39,195 nucleotides of DNA, from the NCBI GenBank assembly GCA_002011735.1, contig MTOQ01000073.1, positions 1 to 39,195 on the forward strand, read 5' to 3'. Position numbers and translations under genes: made by a program. This stretch comes from Nitrospirae bacterium JdFR-81. Its GTDB lineage: Bacteria > Nitrospirota > Thermodesulfovibrionia > UBA6902. The notes under the pieces were generated by a model. It had not been told where the DNA came from and searched no databases. It was given only the letters and a program-made list of their open reading frames with translations. Of the stretch, positions 24,427 through 33,724 are shown piece by piece (the first letter of the stretch is position 1; each line of letters begins with the position of its first letter).

Positions 24427-27318
24427 CTACAGCATCCCCAGCTTGGCCATCAGGCCCTCGATGTATTTGTAATCCTCATACTTGGCCTCGATAAAGCCCG
24501 TGTAGTGTGGCGATATGGCCTGCAGTATCGCCCTGTCCTCAGGCTTATTATTATCAAGGCCGATGAGTGCATCCTTTATCCTCTGTTTCATCTCTGGCGA
24601 CAGGTTCTTGTTCACGCATATATTGAACTCAGGGATGTTCCCTGACACCTTTATGAACTTCAGCCCCTCTCTCTTGTACCTCTGGGCCACTGATTCCATC
24701 ACACCACCTGCGTCGAACTCCCCGTCAAGCACCGCCCTCACAACATCATCATGATGGCCCCTGAAATCATAGAAATTGAGATCCTGGAGCTCTATCCCGG
24801 CATCCTTCAGCATGGCCATGGGGACGATATAGCTCGATGTGGAGAGGATGTCACCAAAGGCAAAGGTCTTGCCCCTTATGTCCTGTATACTGTTGATCTC
24901 GTCATTGTCCTCCCTGGCAATAATAGCCACATGATGGAATGGCTTGCCATCCCTCAGGGCCATGACGAGCACCTCTACTCCGTAGTCTATCTTTGACTTT
25001 ATATAGGTTGATGGTGTCATGTAACAGAGCATCGTGATACCCTCTCCGATCTCCTTGATGGTTGTCTCGTAATCAGCCTGGATCCTGGGCTCTACAGGAA
25101 CATCAATCACCCTCGACAGGTATTCACACAGGGGCGAGAACCTCTTGTGCATCTCTGCAGGAGACTCCAGGGGTATGATGCCCATCCTTATGATCCCCTT
25201 CTCCTCTTCAGAGGGGACCTTGAAGAGGTTCAGCTCCTCAAGCAGTATCTCTGCATCCTTCTGGAGGTTCCTTATCTTCCTGTTGGCAAAGAGTGCATGA
25301 TCCCTGTTCCTCTTCGGGAAGGAGCTTATCCTGCTCACCGAGGTCTGGATATTCTCAGCAATCTTCTTCTCCTCCTTTATTGCATCGGATATCTCACGGA
25401 TCTTGCCTGTGTATGTCTCAACAGATTCATAGAGATTCTTGACCTCCTTTGCCTGCTCCATGATCGCTGTCTTCACATGTCCTGTGGCATCCCTTATCTT
25501 CTCTGCGGCCATTATCACCTGGGATACACCCTGGGAATGATCGGCCGTTGCCCTTGCGGTCTGTGATATCATCCCCTTTATCTTCTCCACCGTATTGGTC
25601 ACAAATCCTATCCCCCTCAGCTGCTCAGACGTGGCCTTCTCGATGGCAACGGTCATCTCCTTCGACTTGACGACATTCTCCATTATCTTCTTGAAGGTCT
25701 CCTTCGCCTCCTTGGTCAGCTTTGTCCCCTCCTCGATCGCCTGCTGACCCTTTGAGACCGCTATGGTAACATTCTTCACGTCATTCTGAACCGACTGGAT
25801 GATGGAGGATATCTCGTGCGTTGACATTGATGTCCTCTCAGCAAGGTCCTTTATCTCATCTGCGACCACGGAGAACCCCTTCCCGTGCTCTCCTGCCTGT
25901 GCGGCAAGTATTGCGGCATTAAGCGCAAGCAGGGTGGTCTGATCGGTAATATCATTAATAACATTCAGTATCTTCCCGATCTCCTCGGACCGCTTGGTAA
26001 GGACATCGATATAATCGGCCACATTATCGATACTCTCTTTTATGCTCTGCATAGCGAGCACGGTCTTCTCGACAGCGCTTATCCCAAAGCCTGTTACATC
26101 ATTGCTTATCTTCTCCGAGAGCTTTGCCGACTCTCTTGTATGTAGCTCTATCTCCTTTATAGAGGAGTTAATCTCCTCAATGGCGGTCACGGCCTCCTCT
26201 GCCGAGGCAGAGAGCTCCTCTGCCCTCTCTGCAACCTCCTTGATGTTGGCAGACATCTGTTCAATCGAGGAGGTGGTGGAGTCTATGGCATCAGAGAGGT
26301 CTATCGTCCTCTTGCTTATCTCCTCGGTGACGGAATCCATCTCCTGGAAGGCTGTGGCGTTCTGCTCTACAAGGACCGTGATCTCCTTAATAATCTTTAT
26401 TATCTCGTTCATCGTCCTGTTGAGCCTTTCGACAGACTTCAATATCTTCTCAAAGGACTCTGTCTCCATCTCTGCACCCTTTATGATCACCTTGGACTCC
26501 TCCTCCACCTCTCCTGTGACCTGCTTGATTTTCGTAGATATCATCTTCACCCTGTTGATGATCTTGCCAACCTCCCTCATGCCCTTTGCAAGGTCGAGGC
26601 TGAGGTGGCCTATCTCATCTTTAAAATAAACAGGGGGTCTGATTGAAAGATCACCATATGAGAGCCTCTCAACCGAGTTCTCAAGCTCCTTAACAGGTCT
26701 TATCACGGTCTTCCTGAAGACGATCCACAGGAAACCACCAAAAAGCAACGTCCCGATCAAAAGACTCAGCACTATGATCCTGTCCCTCCTGATTATCTGC
26801 TGGGTTGCATCTTTTATGGACATCGAGACCTTGAGGACTCCTATGAGCCTGCCATCATCGGCATGGCATTTGACGCACCGTTCTGTGTTAATCAGGGGGG
26901 TGTAATAGATTATAGATTCGTCCTTCCTGAGTACAGACCTCGATATACCCTTCTTGATCTCATTGATTGCCGATATATCCTCTGACAGTGGCTCTTTATC
27001 CCTTAAAAAGAAGTCTCTTCCTGATACATTGAGGATCGTGATGGTCTCGATCGGCCCCCTTCCTTCATGCCTCTTTATCATCCCCTTGGTAACCAGTGCG
27101 TCCCCTGTAAGCATGGTCTCCTCGATTGCATCCTTAATAAAATCAACGCTGTTGCCTGAATACACATCAACAAGCCTGTATATATCGGTCCTTATAAACT
27201 TGATACTCATAACCCCTATGGCTATGGATGCAACGATCAATGTAAATATCACGAGCCCCACTATCTTGATCTCAAGGCTTACATCCCTTAACTTCTGCAA
27301 TCTCTCTAATACGCTCAT
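24427..27318 (-). CDS. Chemoreceptor with periplasmic CxxCH motif and C-terminal PhnD-like domain
   Basis: This 963-aa protein is a chimera. Domains in order: TM1 (about 19-41), a periplasmic part with CVKCH at 148-152 (a c-type heme attachment motif in TERCVKCHADDGRLIGVLKVSMS), TM2 (about 180-200), HAMP (about 202-255), and a methyl-accepting signalling hairpin (INDITDQTTLLALNAAILAAQAGEHGKGFSVVADEIKDLAERT). From about residue 680 to the end comes a substrate-binding-protein-like domain of the PhnD/phosphonate type (IRMGIIPLESPAEMHKRFSPLCEYL ... IRGKTFAFGDILSTSSYIVPMAML ... VLDGEFDAGGV). By topology the PhnD-like part is cytoplasmic, though its relatives are usually periplasmic or extracellular. 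The start overlaps cheW by 4 nt. Confidence 0.92.
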   Translation of the reverse strand: MSVLERLQKLRDVSLEIKIVGLVIFTLIVASIAIGVMSIKFIRTDIYRLVDVYSGNSVDFIKDAIEETMLTGDALVTKGMIKRHEGRGPIETITILNVSGRDFFLRDKEPLSEDISAINEIKKGISRSVLRKDESIIYYTPLINTERCVKCHADDGRLIGVLKVSMSIKDATQQIIRRDRIIVLSLLIGTLLFGGFLWIVFRKTVIRPVKELENSVERLSYGDLSIRPPVYFKDEIGHLSLDLAKGMREVGKIINRVKMISTKIKQVTGEVEEESKVIIKGAEMETESFEKILKSVERLNRTMNEIIKIIKEITVLVEQNATAFQEMDSVTEEISKRTIDLSDAIDSTTSSIEQMSANIKEVAERAEELSASAEEAVTAIEEINSSIKEIELHTRESAKLSEKISNDVTGFGISAVEKTVLAMQSIKESIDNVADYIDVLTKRSEEIGKILNVINDITDQTTLLALNAAILAAQAGEHGKGFSVVADEIKDLAERTSMSTHEISSIIQSVQNDVKNVTIAVSKGQQAIEEGTKLTKEAKETFKKIMENVVKSKEMTVAIEKATSEQLRGIGFVTNTVEKIKGMISQTARATADHSQGVSQVIMAAEKIRDATGHVKTAIMEQAKEVKNLYESVETYTGKIREISDAIKEEKKIAENIQTSVSRISSFPKRNRDHALFANRKIRNLQKDAEILLEELNLFKVPSEEEKGIIRMGIIPLESPAEMHKRFSPLCEYLSRVIDVPVEPRIQADYETTIKEIGEGITMLCYMTPSTYIKSKIDYGVEVLVMALRDGKPFHHVAIIAREDNDEINSIQDIRGKTFAFGDILSTSSYIVPMAMLKDAGIELQDLNFYDFRGHHDDVVRAVLDGEFDAGGVMESVAQRYKREGLKFIKVSGNIPEFNICVNKNLSPEMKQRIKDALIGLDNNKPEDRAILQAISPHYTGFIEAKYEDYKYIEGLMAKLGML

Positions 27319-27947
27319 ACAACCTCCATCTTTACTAACTCATCGACATTTAATATAGAGATAAACCTCTCTCCCATCCTCACAACCCCTCTTATAAACC
27401 TTTTCTCCCTCTCGCTCAGGGTCGGGGGCGGTTGCAGGATCTCCCTCTCAGGGAACCTGAGTACCCTTATAAACGGTCCCACGATTGCACCAACAGGTTC
27501 ATTCTTTGATGTGTGGAGAACTATGATCTTGCTCTCCTCATCACCATCGCCCCTGAGCTCAAGGCGCCTCTTGAGATCGATGACCGGCAGGACCTTGCCC
27601 CTCAGGAATGTCACACCCCTTAGATAAGCAGGGGACCTCGGCACAGGTGTCGCCTTCCTGTAGTTTATGATCTCCTGTATCTCCAGCAGCCTCACTGCAT
27701 AATCCTCATTCGATATCCTGAATGCAATAAGCTCAACCTCCTTTACAGGTTCTGCCTCAACCACATCCGTATCAGGAGGGACTTCGAGGGCCTCTTCGAC
27801 TGTCTGGGCCTCCATGGCCCTTGCCTCCTCAACACCTGTCTCGGTAACCTTCTGCTCCTGTCTCGCCTTTTCCCCCTGGTCGGTATCCTTCTTCCCCTCT
27901 CCTGACCTTAACTCCTTAAGCCTCTTTCTCACCCTTGATATATCCAT
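27315..27947 (-). CDS. cheW: CheW-like coupling protein with charged N-terminal extension
   Basis: This 210-aa protein has a CheW domain from about residue 68 onward (VELIAFRISNEDYAVRLLEIQEII ... VTFLRGKVLPVIDLKRRLELRG). Before it is a hydrophilic, Glu/Lys/Val-rich and probably disordered N-terminal extension that CheW proteins usually lack. It shares one nucleotide with the stop of the ExeA-like gene (TAATG) and 4 nt with the long receptor downstream. It is probably the partner of that receptor and CheA. Confidence 0.93.
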   Translation of the reverse strand: MDISRVRKRLKELRSGEGKKDTDQGEKARQEQKVTETGVEEARAMEAQTVEEALEVPPDTDVVEAEPVKEVELIAFRISNEDYAVRLLEIQEIINYRKATPVPRSPAYLRGVTFLRGKVLPVIDLKRRLELRGDGDEESKIIVLHTSKNEPVGAIVGPFIRVLRFPEREILQPPPTLSEREKRFIRGVVRMGERFISILNVDELVKMEVV

Positions 27948-28756
27948 TATCTAACCCCGTTAAGGCCAAGCTCATATGCTATATCCTGAACGACCTCTTT
28001 ATCGATCAGCTCTTTACCAGAGCCAAAGGCCTCAAGCATCGAGTTTGATGCTATGTTGTTTATGTTCCTTGGGATGCCCCTTGAAAACCTGCATATCGCC
28101 TCGATGGCGTCGTCGCTGAAGAGTGGATTCTCCCTGCCCGCAACCTTCAACCTGTGCCTGATATACTCCCTTATCTCATCATCGGTTAAGGGCTTCAGGT
28201 GATAGAACAACCCTATCCTCTGTCTCAGTGGCAGATAGGCCTTTCGCTCGAGCCTCTTCCTCAGGTCAGGCTGTCCTATCATAATGAGGCACAGGAGGTT
28301 CTCCTCATCAAGCTGAAAGTTGGTCAGCAGCCTTATCTCCTCAAAGGTGCTCCTGTCAGGTATGAGCTGGGCCTCATCGATGATTATTACAGGTGTGATA
28401 CCCTTTGTATAGTCCTCGAAGACCTTTGTGTGGATCGCCTCAAGCAGATCATCCTTGGGCTGGTTATGGTCTATACCAAACCTCCTGGCTATCACCCTTA
28501 TAAACTGGGGGGCGGTAAGCCTTGGGTTGAGGATCGATATTATCCTGTAGTTGTCTCCGAGGGAGTCCATCAGGGCACGTGATAGCGTGGTCTTGCCAGA
28601 GCCTATCTCTCCTGTAAGCAGTATTATCTCCTTCTCCTCCACGGCAAGCTGGAGTCTTGCAAGCGCCTCCTCATGGGATTTGCTGAAGAAGAGGAAGGCA
28701 GGGTCAGGGGTTTTGCTGAAAGGCTTACATTTTAGACCAAAGAATTCCTCATACAT
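27947..28756 (-). CDS. ExeA/GspA-type AAA ATPase
   Basis: This 269-aa ATPase opens with MYEEFFGLKCKPFSKTPDPAFLFFS, a hallmark of the ExeA family. It has Walker A GEIGSGKTT (49-57), Walker B VIIIDEAQL and a C-terminal lid (FSRGIPRNINNIA). It lacks the membrane segment and peptidoglycan-binding domain of full ExeA/GspA, so only the cytosolic motor part is present. Relatives help assemble the type II secretion secretin through the cell wall; others accompany exopolysaccharide loci. Its position between cheA and cheW, with overlapping starts, is unusual. Confidence 0.9.
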   Translation of the reverse strand: MYEEFFGLKCKPFSKTPDPAFLFFSKSHEEALARLQLAVEEKEIILLTGEIGSGKTTLSRALMDSLGDNYRIISILNPRLTAPQFIRVIARRFGIDHNQPKDDLLEAIHTKVFEDYTKGITPVIIIDEAQLIPDRSTFEEIRLLTNFQLDEENLLCLIMIGQPDLRKRLERKAYLPLRQRIGLFYHLKPLTDDEIREYIRHRLKVAGRENPLFSDDAIEAICRFSRGIPRNINNIASNSMLEAFGSGKELIDKEVVQDIAYELGLNGVR

Positions 28757-28769
28757 CGTATAAGCCCTC

Positions 28770-30737
28770 TTATAGAGCAGATGTTGAGATATCCCTCCTC
28801 CTCAGCGCCTCCTCCATCATCCTGTCCATATCGATTACAAATACAACCTCGTGTCTGCCAACCTCTGCCGCACCTGAAAGACAGGGTATGTCCCTGAGGT
28901 GTTCACCCAGAGGCTTTATCACGATCTCTGTCTGTTCATGTATTGTGTCAATGAGCAGGCCCAGTCGCCTCTCACCAACACCAGCGATGACTGCATAGTA
29001 CTCCTGCTGGTGCGATTCCTTTAAGTTGAAGACACTCGCAACCCTTACAAGGGGAAGGAGTTCATTACGATGCTCTATGACCTCTCTACCCTCTATCGTC
29101 TGGATGTCGGCCTCACTCACTGTAATGGTCTCGGTGATGGATGTAAGCGGGATGGCAAATCTCTGGTCGCCACACTGCACTATCAGTGCCCTTACTATGG
29201 CGAGTGTAATGGGGAGGGTGATGATGAAGGTCGTCCCTGCGTTCTCCTGTGTCTCCACGTCAACAAAACCACCGAGTGAGGCGATCTTCTCCTTCACTAT
29301 ATCCATGCCCATCCCCCTGCCTGATATCTCACTCACGTCCTTCTTTGTGCTGAAGCCAGGTGTGAATATGAGGTTTATTATCTCCCGTCTATCAAGTTCC
29401 TGCCCCTCTTTTATCAACTTCTTCTCGATGGCCCTCTTGCGTATCTTCTCAACATCGAGTCCCCTCCCGTCATCCTTCACCTCAACCACCACGCTGTTAC
29501 CCTTTGAATATGCCTTGAGCGTCAGGGTGCCATGGGGTGTCTTATTGAGCCTCAACCTCTCCTCCTTTGTCTCTATCCCGTGATCAATCGCATTCCTGAC
29601 AAGGTGTACAAGTGGGTCCATGATATCCTCAGCTATCTGTTTATCTATCTCTGTATCCTCTCCATACAGCTTCAATTCTATCTCTTTGTTTGTATTTCTT
29701 GCATATCTCCTTATAATCTGTGATAGCCTGATAAACAACTGTTGAAAGGGTATCATCCTCAGACCGAGGATGCGTTCCTGCAGCTCTGTAAGGCTCCTCT
29801 CAAGGCTCTGTGCCACCTTATGGACATCTATCACAAGGGGCTCGTATCCATAGGTCTCTGATAGCTCTTTCGCTATCCTGAAGACAGCCCCCTTTGCCAT
29901 AACAAGGTCACTGATGTTGTCAAGTATGCTGTCGAGTTTATCAATATCTACACGGACGGTGTTTGTAGAGCTCTTCAGGGACGGTGATGGCCTCGGCTGG
30001 TATGTCTTTTTTTGAACCGGAGGGGTGGGCTGGACCACCACCTTTATATCATCCACACCTGCATCCTTCCTGATCCTCTCCTCGGATTCCTTTGAACTAT
30101 AGAGGAAATTAAATCCAAGGTGGCCATCAGGCACACCCTCTGATGTGGGCAGTGTTGCGATGATCTCTCCTGTCCTCTTCAGGATCGAGGTCAGCTCTTC
30201 TATGCGATCTGAAAAATCATCAAGCTTGAAGATCGTCCTTATAATATATATGCCCTTGCCCTCCCTGAAGTTGCTCTTGAGCCTCTGCTCCTCATACTCC
30301 GATAGCACCTTTACGATTGAGGGATCAAGCCCTATATCCTCAATACTCACCTCTCCTGTCTTACGTGGCGCCTTCTTCCTGAAGGCCTCGATGTCCCTGA
30401 TCGCCTCCTCAACATCGCTGAGTTCCCTACCCTCACCAACCTCGGCAACAAAACCCCTCAACACATCTATGGTGTTGAGGATAAACTCCACCACCTCTGG
30501 TGTGAAATCTATCCTCTCCATACGGAGGTCATCGAGGAAGGATTCAAAGGCATGACTGAACTCGGAGAGGGCCTTCAACCCAAAGAGGCCTGCAAGGCCC
30601 TTCATGGTATGGATTGAACGAAAGACAGAGTTAAGGATATCGGCATTAAAGCCATCCTGAAGTTCTAAGGCTGAAGATGTCACCTCTTCTAAGATCTCTT
30701 CTGCCTCAGCGACAAAGTCCTTTTTTGATGGCGTCAT
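28770..30737 (-). CDS. cheA: Chemotaxis histidine kinase CheA
   Basis: CheA phosphorylates CheY and CheB in response to receptor state. The 655-aa protein has one P1 phosphotransfer domain (H43 in FRSIHTMKGLAG), a P2-like region (about 160-245), a proline-rich linker and a P3 dimerisation domain (KLDSILDNISDLVMAKGAVF). P4 ATPase has LVRNAIDHGIETKEERL, KDDGRGLD, GFSTKKDVSEISGRGMGMDIV and NAGTTFIITLP. P5 is CheW-like (IVQCGDQRFAIPLTSI to the end). Its start overlaps the cheY stop (ATGA). Confidence 0.97.
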   Translation of the reverse strand: MTPSKKDFVAEAEEILEEVTSSALELQDGFNADILNSVFRSIHTMKGLAGLFGLKALSEFSHAFESFLDDLRMERIDFTPEVVEFILNTIDVLRGFVAEVGEGRELSDVEEAIRDIEAFRKKAPRKTGEVSIEDIGLDPSIVKVLSEYEEQRLKSNFREGKGIYIIRTIFKLDDFSDRIEELTSILKRTGEIIATLPTSEGVPDGHLGFNFLYSSKESEERIRKDAGVDDIKVVVQPTPPVQKKTYQPRPSPSLKSSTNTVRVDIDKLDSILDNISDLVMAKGAVFRIAKELSETYGYEPLVIDVHKVAQSLERSLTELQERILGLRMIPFQQLFIRLSQIIRRYARNTNKEIELKLYGEDTEIDKQIAEDIMDPLVHLVRNAIDHGIETKEERLRLNKTPHGTLTLKAYSKGNSVVVEVKDDGRGLDVEKIRKRAIEKKLIKEGQELDRREIINLIFTPGFSTKKDVSEISGRGMGMDIVKEKIASLGGFVDVETQENAGTTFIITLPITLAIVRALIVQCGDQRFAIPLTSITETITVSEADIQTIEGREVIEHRNELLPLVRVASVFNLKESHQQEYYAVIAGVGERRLGLLIDTIHEQTEIVIKPLGEHLRDIPCLSGAAEVGRHEVVFVIDMDRMMEEALRRRDISTSAL

Positions 30738-31102
30738 AATCCTAAGTTCTCTTTGATGATCTCCTGGAGCTCATCGTATTTGAACGGCTTGGTTATATAT
30801 GCCTGTGCACCCAGGCCAAGCCCCTTCTTTCTATCCTCATCGCTTGATTCGGTTGTGATGATTATGACAGGGATATGCCTATATTGCTCTGAACTCTTTA
30901 TGAAGTTTGTAAGCTCGAGGCCATTTATATCAGGCATGTTTATATCTATCAGGGCGAGATCGATCCTCTGTGTTGGAAGGGTCTTGAGCGCCTCAAACCC
31001 CGTGGATGCCTCAAAGACATTGACCTCTCCTATATCTTCAACTATAGATCTGATGAGCGTCCTTATCGCACTTGAATCATCAACTATGAGAACATTCTTC
31101 AA
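30734..31102 (-). CDS. cheY: Chemotaxis response regulator CheY
   Basis: This 122-aa single receiver domain has acidic residues D8/D9, phospho-acceptor D53 (LALIDINMP), the Thr switch in IIITTES and K105 (AYITKPF). It is the output regulator of the operon and has no effector domain. The start codon is TTG (31102), with GGTGG upstream at about 9 nt. It is the first gene after the promoter at 31158-31186. Confidence 0.95.
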   Translation of the reverse strand: MKNVLIVDDSSAIRTLIRSIVEDIGEVNVFEASTGFEALKTLPTQRIDLALIDINMPDINGLELTNFIKSSEQYRHIPVIIITTESSDEDRKKGLGLGAQAYITKPFKYDELQEIIKENLGL

Positions 31103-31157
31103 GGTTATATACCACCAGCCCCGAAGTTGTTAATTATTTAATCACTGTTTAAAAGAA

Positions 31158-31186
31158 AGTATAACAAAATATTAGAAAAGCATCAA
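31158..31186 (-). promoter_or_regulatory. Sigma70-type promoter for the chemosensory operon
   Basis: On the - strand TTGATG (31186-31181) and TATACT (31163-31158) are spaced by 17 nt. Transcription would start near 31151, about 50 nt before cheY. No sigma28 (flagellar) type sequence was seen. Between lysC and this promoter there is only a weak 5-bp hairpin (CCTGA/TCAGG) without a T-run, so some readthrough from lysC is possible. Confidence 0.6.
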
Positions 31187-31264
31187 TAAAAATAGAGGAA
31201 GGTTGACAGAATAGAACAGGATATAGCTTATCTTAGAGGATCTCCCTGAATCTAAGTCAGGATT

Positions 31265-32476
31265 TTAAACGATAAATGCACGGTGTAGTGCCCTCACCGC
31301 CTTCTCCGTGTCTTTGACATCTATCACGCAGGAGAGCTTTATCTCTGATGTGCTTATCATCATTATATTGATGCCCTTCTTTGCAAGGGTCTCGAACATC
31401 TTTGAGGCAACACCAAAATGTGAACGCATCCCAACACCCACGATCGAGACCTTGGCGATATTGGTGTTCATATTCACACCCCTCGCCCCGAGCTCCTTTG
31501 ACACCTCCCTTGTGATATTAAGGGCCTTCTTGGCATCGGCTATAGGCACGGTGAATGAGATGTCCGTCTTCTTTGTCTTTGTACTCACATTCTGGACTAT
31601 CATGTCAACAACGATATTGGCATCGGCTATGGCCTTGAAGAGCCTTGCTGCTATGCCAGGCCTATCAGGCACTGACATTATCGTTATCCTTGCCTGATTC
31701 TTATCATATGTTACACCTGAGACCACGATCTTCTCCATCTCTCTATCCTCCCTGGTTACAAGGGTGCCTGGTTTATTGTTAAAGCTTGACCTGACGACGA
31801 TCGGTGCATCATACTTCTTGGCAAACTCAACTGCACGACTGTGCAGGACCTTCGCACCGAGACTCGCCATCTCGAGCATCTCATCATACGATATCCTCTC
31901 CTGCTTCCTTGCCTCCTTGACAATCCTTGGATCAGCAGTGTAAACACCATCAACATCCGTGTATATCTCACACAGGTCTGCCTTGAGGGCAACCGCTATT
32001 GCCACAGCAGTCGTATCCGAGCCTCCCCGTCCAAGGGTCGTAACATCAGACGAGGCGCTTATACCCTGGAAACCTGCCACCACAGGTATTATCCCCTCTC
32101 TCAATACCCTCCTCAGCCTCTCTGCCTCCACACGTTCGATCATCGCCTTTGTATGAGAGCTATCGGTGATGATACCAACCTGCCTGCCTGTAAAACTCAT
32201 GGACCTATACCCAAGACTCTGGATCGCCATTGCAGTCAATGCACTGGATACCCTTTCGCCTGAAGAGAGCAGGAGGTCCATCTCCCTCTCATCAGGCATA
32301 TCTGTTATCTGGCGTGAGAGATCTATGAGCTTATCGGTCTCTCCTGCCATTGCAGAGACGACCACAACAACCCTGTTGCCCTGTTCAACCGTTCTGACCA
32401 CCCTCCTCGCGACCGCCTTTATCCTTGAGATGCTTCCAACAGAGGTTCCGCCATATTTCTGGACTATCAACGCCAT
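31265..32476 (-). CDS. lysC: Aspartate kinase
   Basis: The enzyme phosphorylates aspartate, the first step to lysine, threonine and methionine. The 403-aa protein has the N-terminal [11 protein letters not shown] motif (5-15), [25 protein letters not shown] and [20 protein letters not shown]-terminal pair of ACT domains (about 265-403, [17 protein letters not shown] and [19 protein letters not shown]) normally mediates feedback by lysine and/or threonine. It is the last gene of the aspartate-family operon, 5 nt after apgM. Confidence 0.96.
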   Translation of the reverse strand: MALIVQKYGGTSVGSISRIKAVARRVVRTVEQGNRVVVVVSAMAGETDKLIDLSRQITDMPDEREMDLLLSSGERVSSALTAMAIQSLGYRSMSFTGRQVGIITDSSHTKAMIERVEAERLRRVLREGIIPVVAGFQGISASSDVTTLGRGGSDTTAVAIAVALKADLCEIYTDVDGVYTADPRIVKEARKQERISYDEMLEMASLGAKVLHSRAVEFAKKYDAPIVVRSSFNNKPGTLVTREDREMEKIVVSGVTYDKNQARITIMSVPDRPGIAARLFKAIADANIVVDMIVQNVSTKTKKTDISFTVPIADAKKALNITREVSKELGARGVNMNTNIAKVSIVGVGMRSHFGVASKMFETLAKKGINIMMISTSEIKLSCVIDVKDTEKAVRALHRAFIV

Positions 32477-32481
32477 CCTCT

Positions 32482-33699
32482 TTAAACCCCTCTGATAAAA
32501 TAATCCATGAGCCTATAGCCCCTCTCAAAGACCCTGATACCTTTAAGCCTCTTAATCCCCTCTGAGAATGACCCTGCCTTACCACCCTTCGATCCCGTGC
32601 CAGCACTCCTGTAGATAACAAATGGCACAGGCTCACCCGTATGGGTCCTCACCCTCAGGGGTGTGGCATGGTCTGGCAACAGGAGGATGCTGTAGTCCCT
32701 GAAACTCCTCATACCCTTCATAATGGTGCCTATAACCCTTGAATCAAAGTCCTCAATGGCCTTTATCTTCGCCCGGACATCGCCATTATGGCCTGCCTCA
32801 TCGGGCGCCTCCACATGCAGATATACCACATCAACATCCTTGAGGGCCTTCAGCGCTGCCTTTGCCTTGCCCTCGTAATTTGTATCAAGGTATCCTGTGG
32901 CGCCCCTGACCTCTATGACATCAAAACCCACACTTACACCAATGCCTTTCATCAGGTCAACCGCAGAGATAATCGCCCCACTGAGTCCATACCTCTCCTT
33001 AAACCTGGGCAACCTCAGGCCCTTTCCCTGCCCCCACAGCCAGATAGAGTTGGCTGGTGGAAGTCCTTTCTTGACCCTCTGTCTGTTTACAGGGTGTGAC
33101 AGGAGTATATCAACAGAGGCCTTCATCAGATCCAGCAGAAGGCCTGCACCCCTGCCAGAGGGGAGGTACCTCTCTATCCTCCTGCCTGTTATATCATGGG
33201 GTGGCGTGCAGGTCATCCTGTCATCACCATTCCTCCACACCATGAGATGACGATAACTGACACCAGGATAAAAGGCGATCCTCTCGCTGCCGAGCCTCCT
33301 GTTTATCTCCCTTATGAGCCTCCTTGCCTCAGGTGTGGTTATATGGCCTGCGCTGTAGTCCTCCATCACCGCATACTTATCATCACCATTGAAACGGAGT
33401 GTAACGAGGTTACACCTGAAGGCCACATCCTCTGGCCCAAGCTCAACCCCCCTGTAGGCAGCCTCGAGAGGGGCCCTCCCGCTATAGTACCTCCCTGGGT
33501 CATAGCCTAAGATGGTGAGGTTTGCTATGTCAGAGCCTGGTTCAAACCCATCAGGTATGGTCCTCACCATGCCTGCTTCCCCCTCTGAGGCAAGTCTGTC
33601 CATATTGGGTGTGTTGGCCACCTGAAGGCATGTCCTGTATCCAAGCTCCCTCAGGGGCCTGTCCGCCATACCATCGCCAACAAGGATAATATACTTCAT
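32482..33699 (-). CDS. apgM: apgM-family protein (phosphoglycerate mutase-like; possible homoserine kinase analogue)
   Basis: This 405-aa alkaline-phosphatase-superfamily protein resembles archaeal cofactor-independent phosphoglycerate mutase. It has [54 protein letters not shown] (phospho-Ser region), a metal-ligand [14 protein letters not shown] and LLPDHATP. Members in threonine operons have been predicted from genome context to replace homoserine kinase. Here it sits between thrC1 and lysC and no thrB is visible, which fits that idea but does not prove it. I chose ATG 33699 because the conserved region starts there; the ORF track begins six codons earlier at GTG. Confidence 0.88.
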   Translation of the reverse strand: MKYIILVGDGMADRPLRELGYRTCLQVANTPNMDRLASEGEAGMVRTIPDGFEPGSDIANLTILGYDPGRYYSGRAPLEAAYRGVELGPEDVAFRCNLVTLRFNGDDKYAVMEDYSAGHITTPEARRLIREINRRLGSERIAFYPGVSYRHLMVWRNGDDRMTCTPPHDITGRRIERYLPSGRGAGLLLDLMKASVDILLSHPVNRQRVKKGLPPANSIWLWGQGKGLRLPRFKERYGLSGAIISAVDLMKGIGVSVGFDVIEVRGATGYLDTNYEGKAKAALKALKDVDVVYLHVEAPDEAGHNGDVRAKIKAIEDFDSRVIGTIMKGMRSFRDYSILLLPDHATPLRVRTHTGEPVPFVIYRSAGTGSKGGKAGSFSEGIKRLKGIRVFERGYRLMDYFIRGV

Positions 33700-33724
33700 C
33701 TTCTGACTGAATAACACTTTTAAT

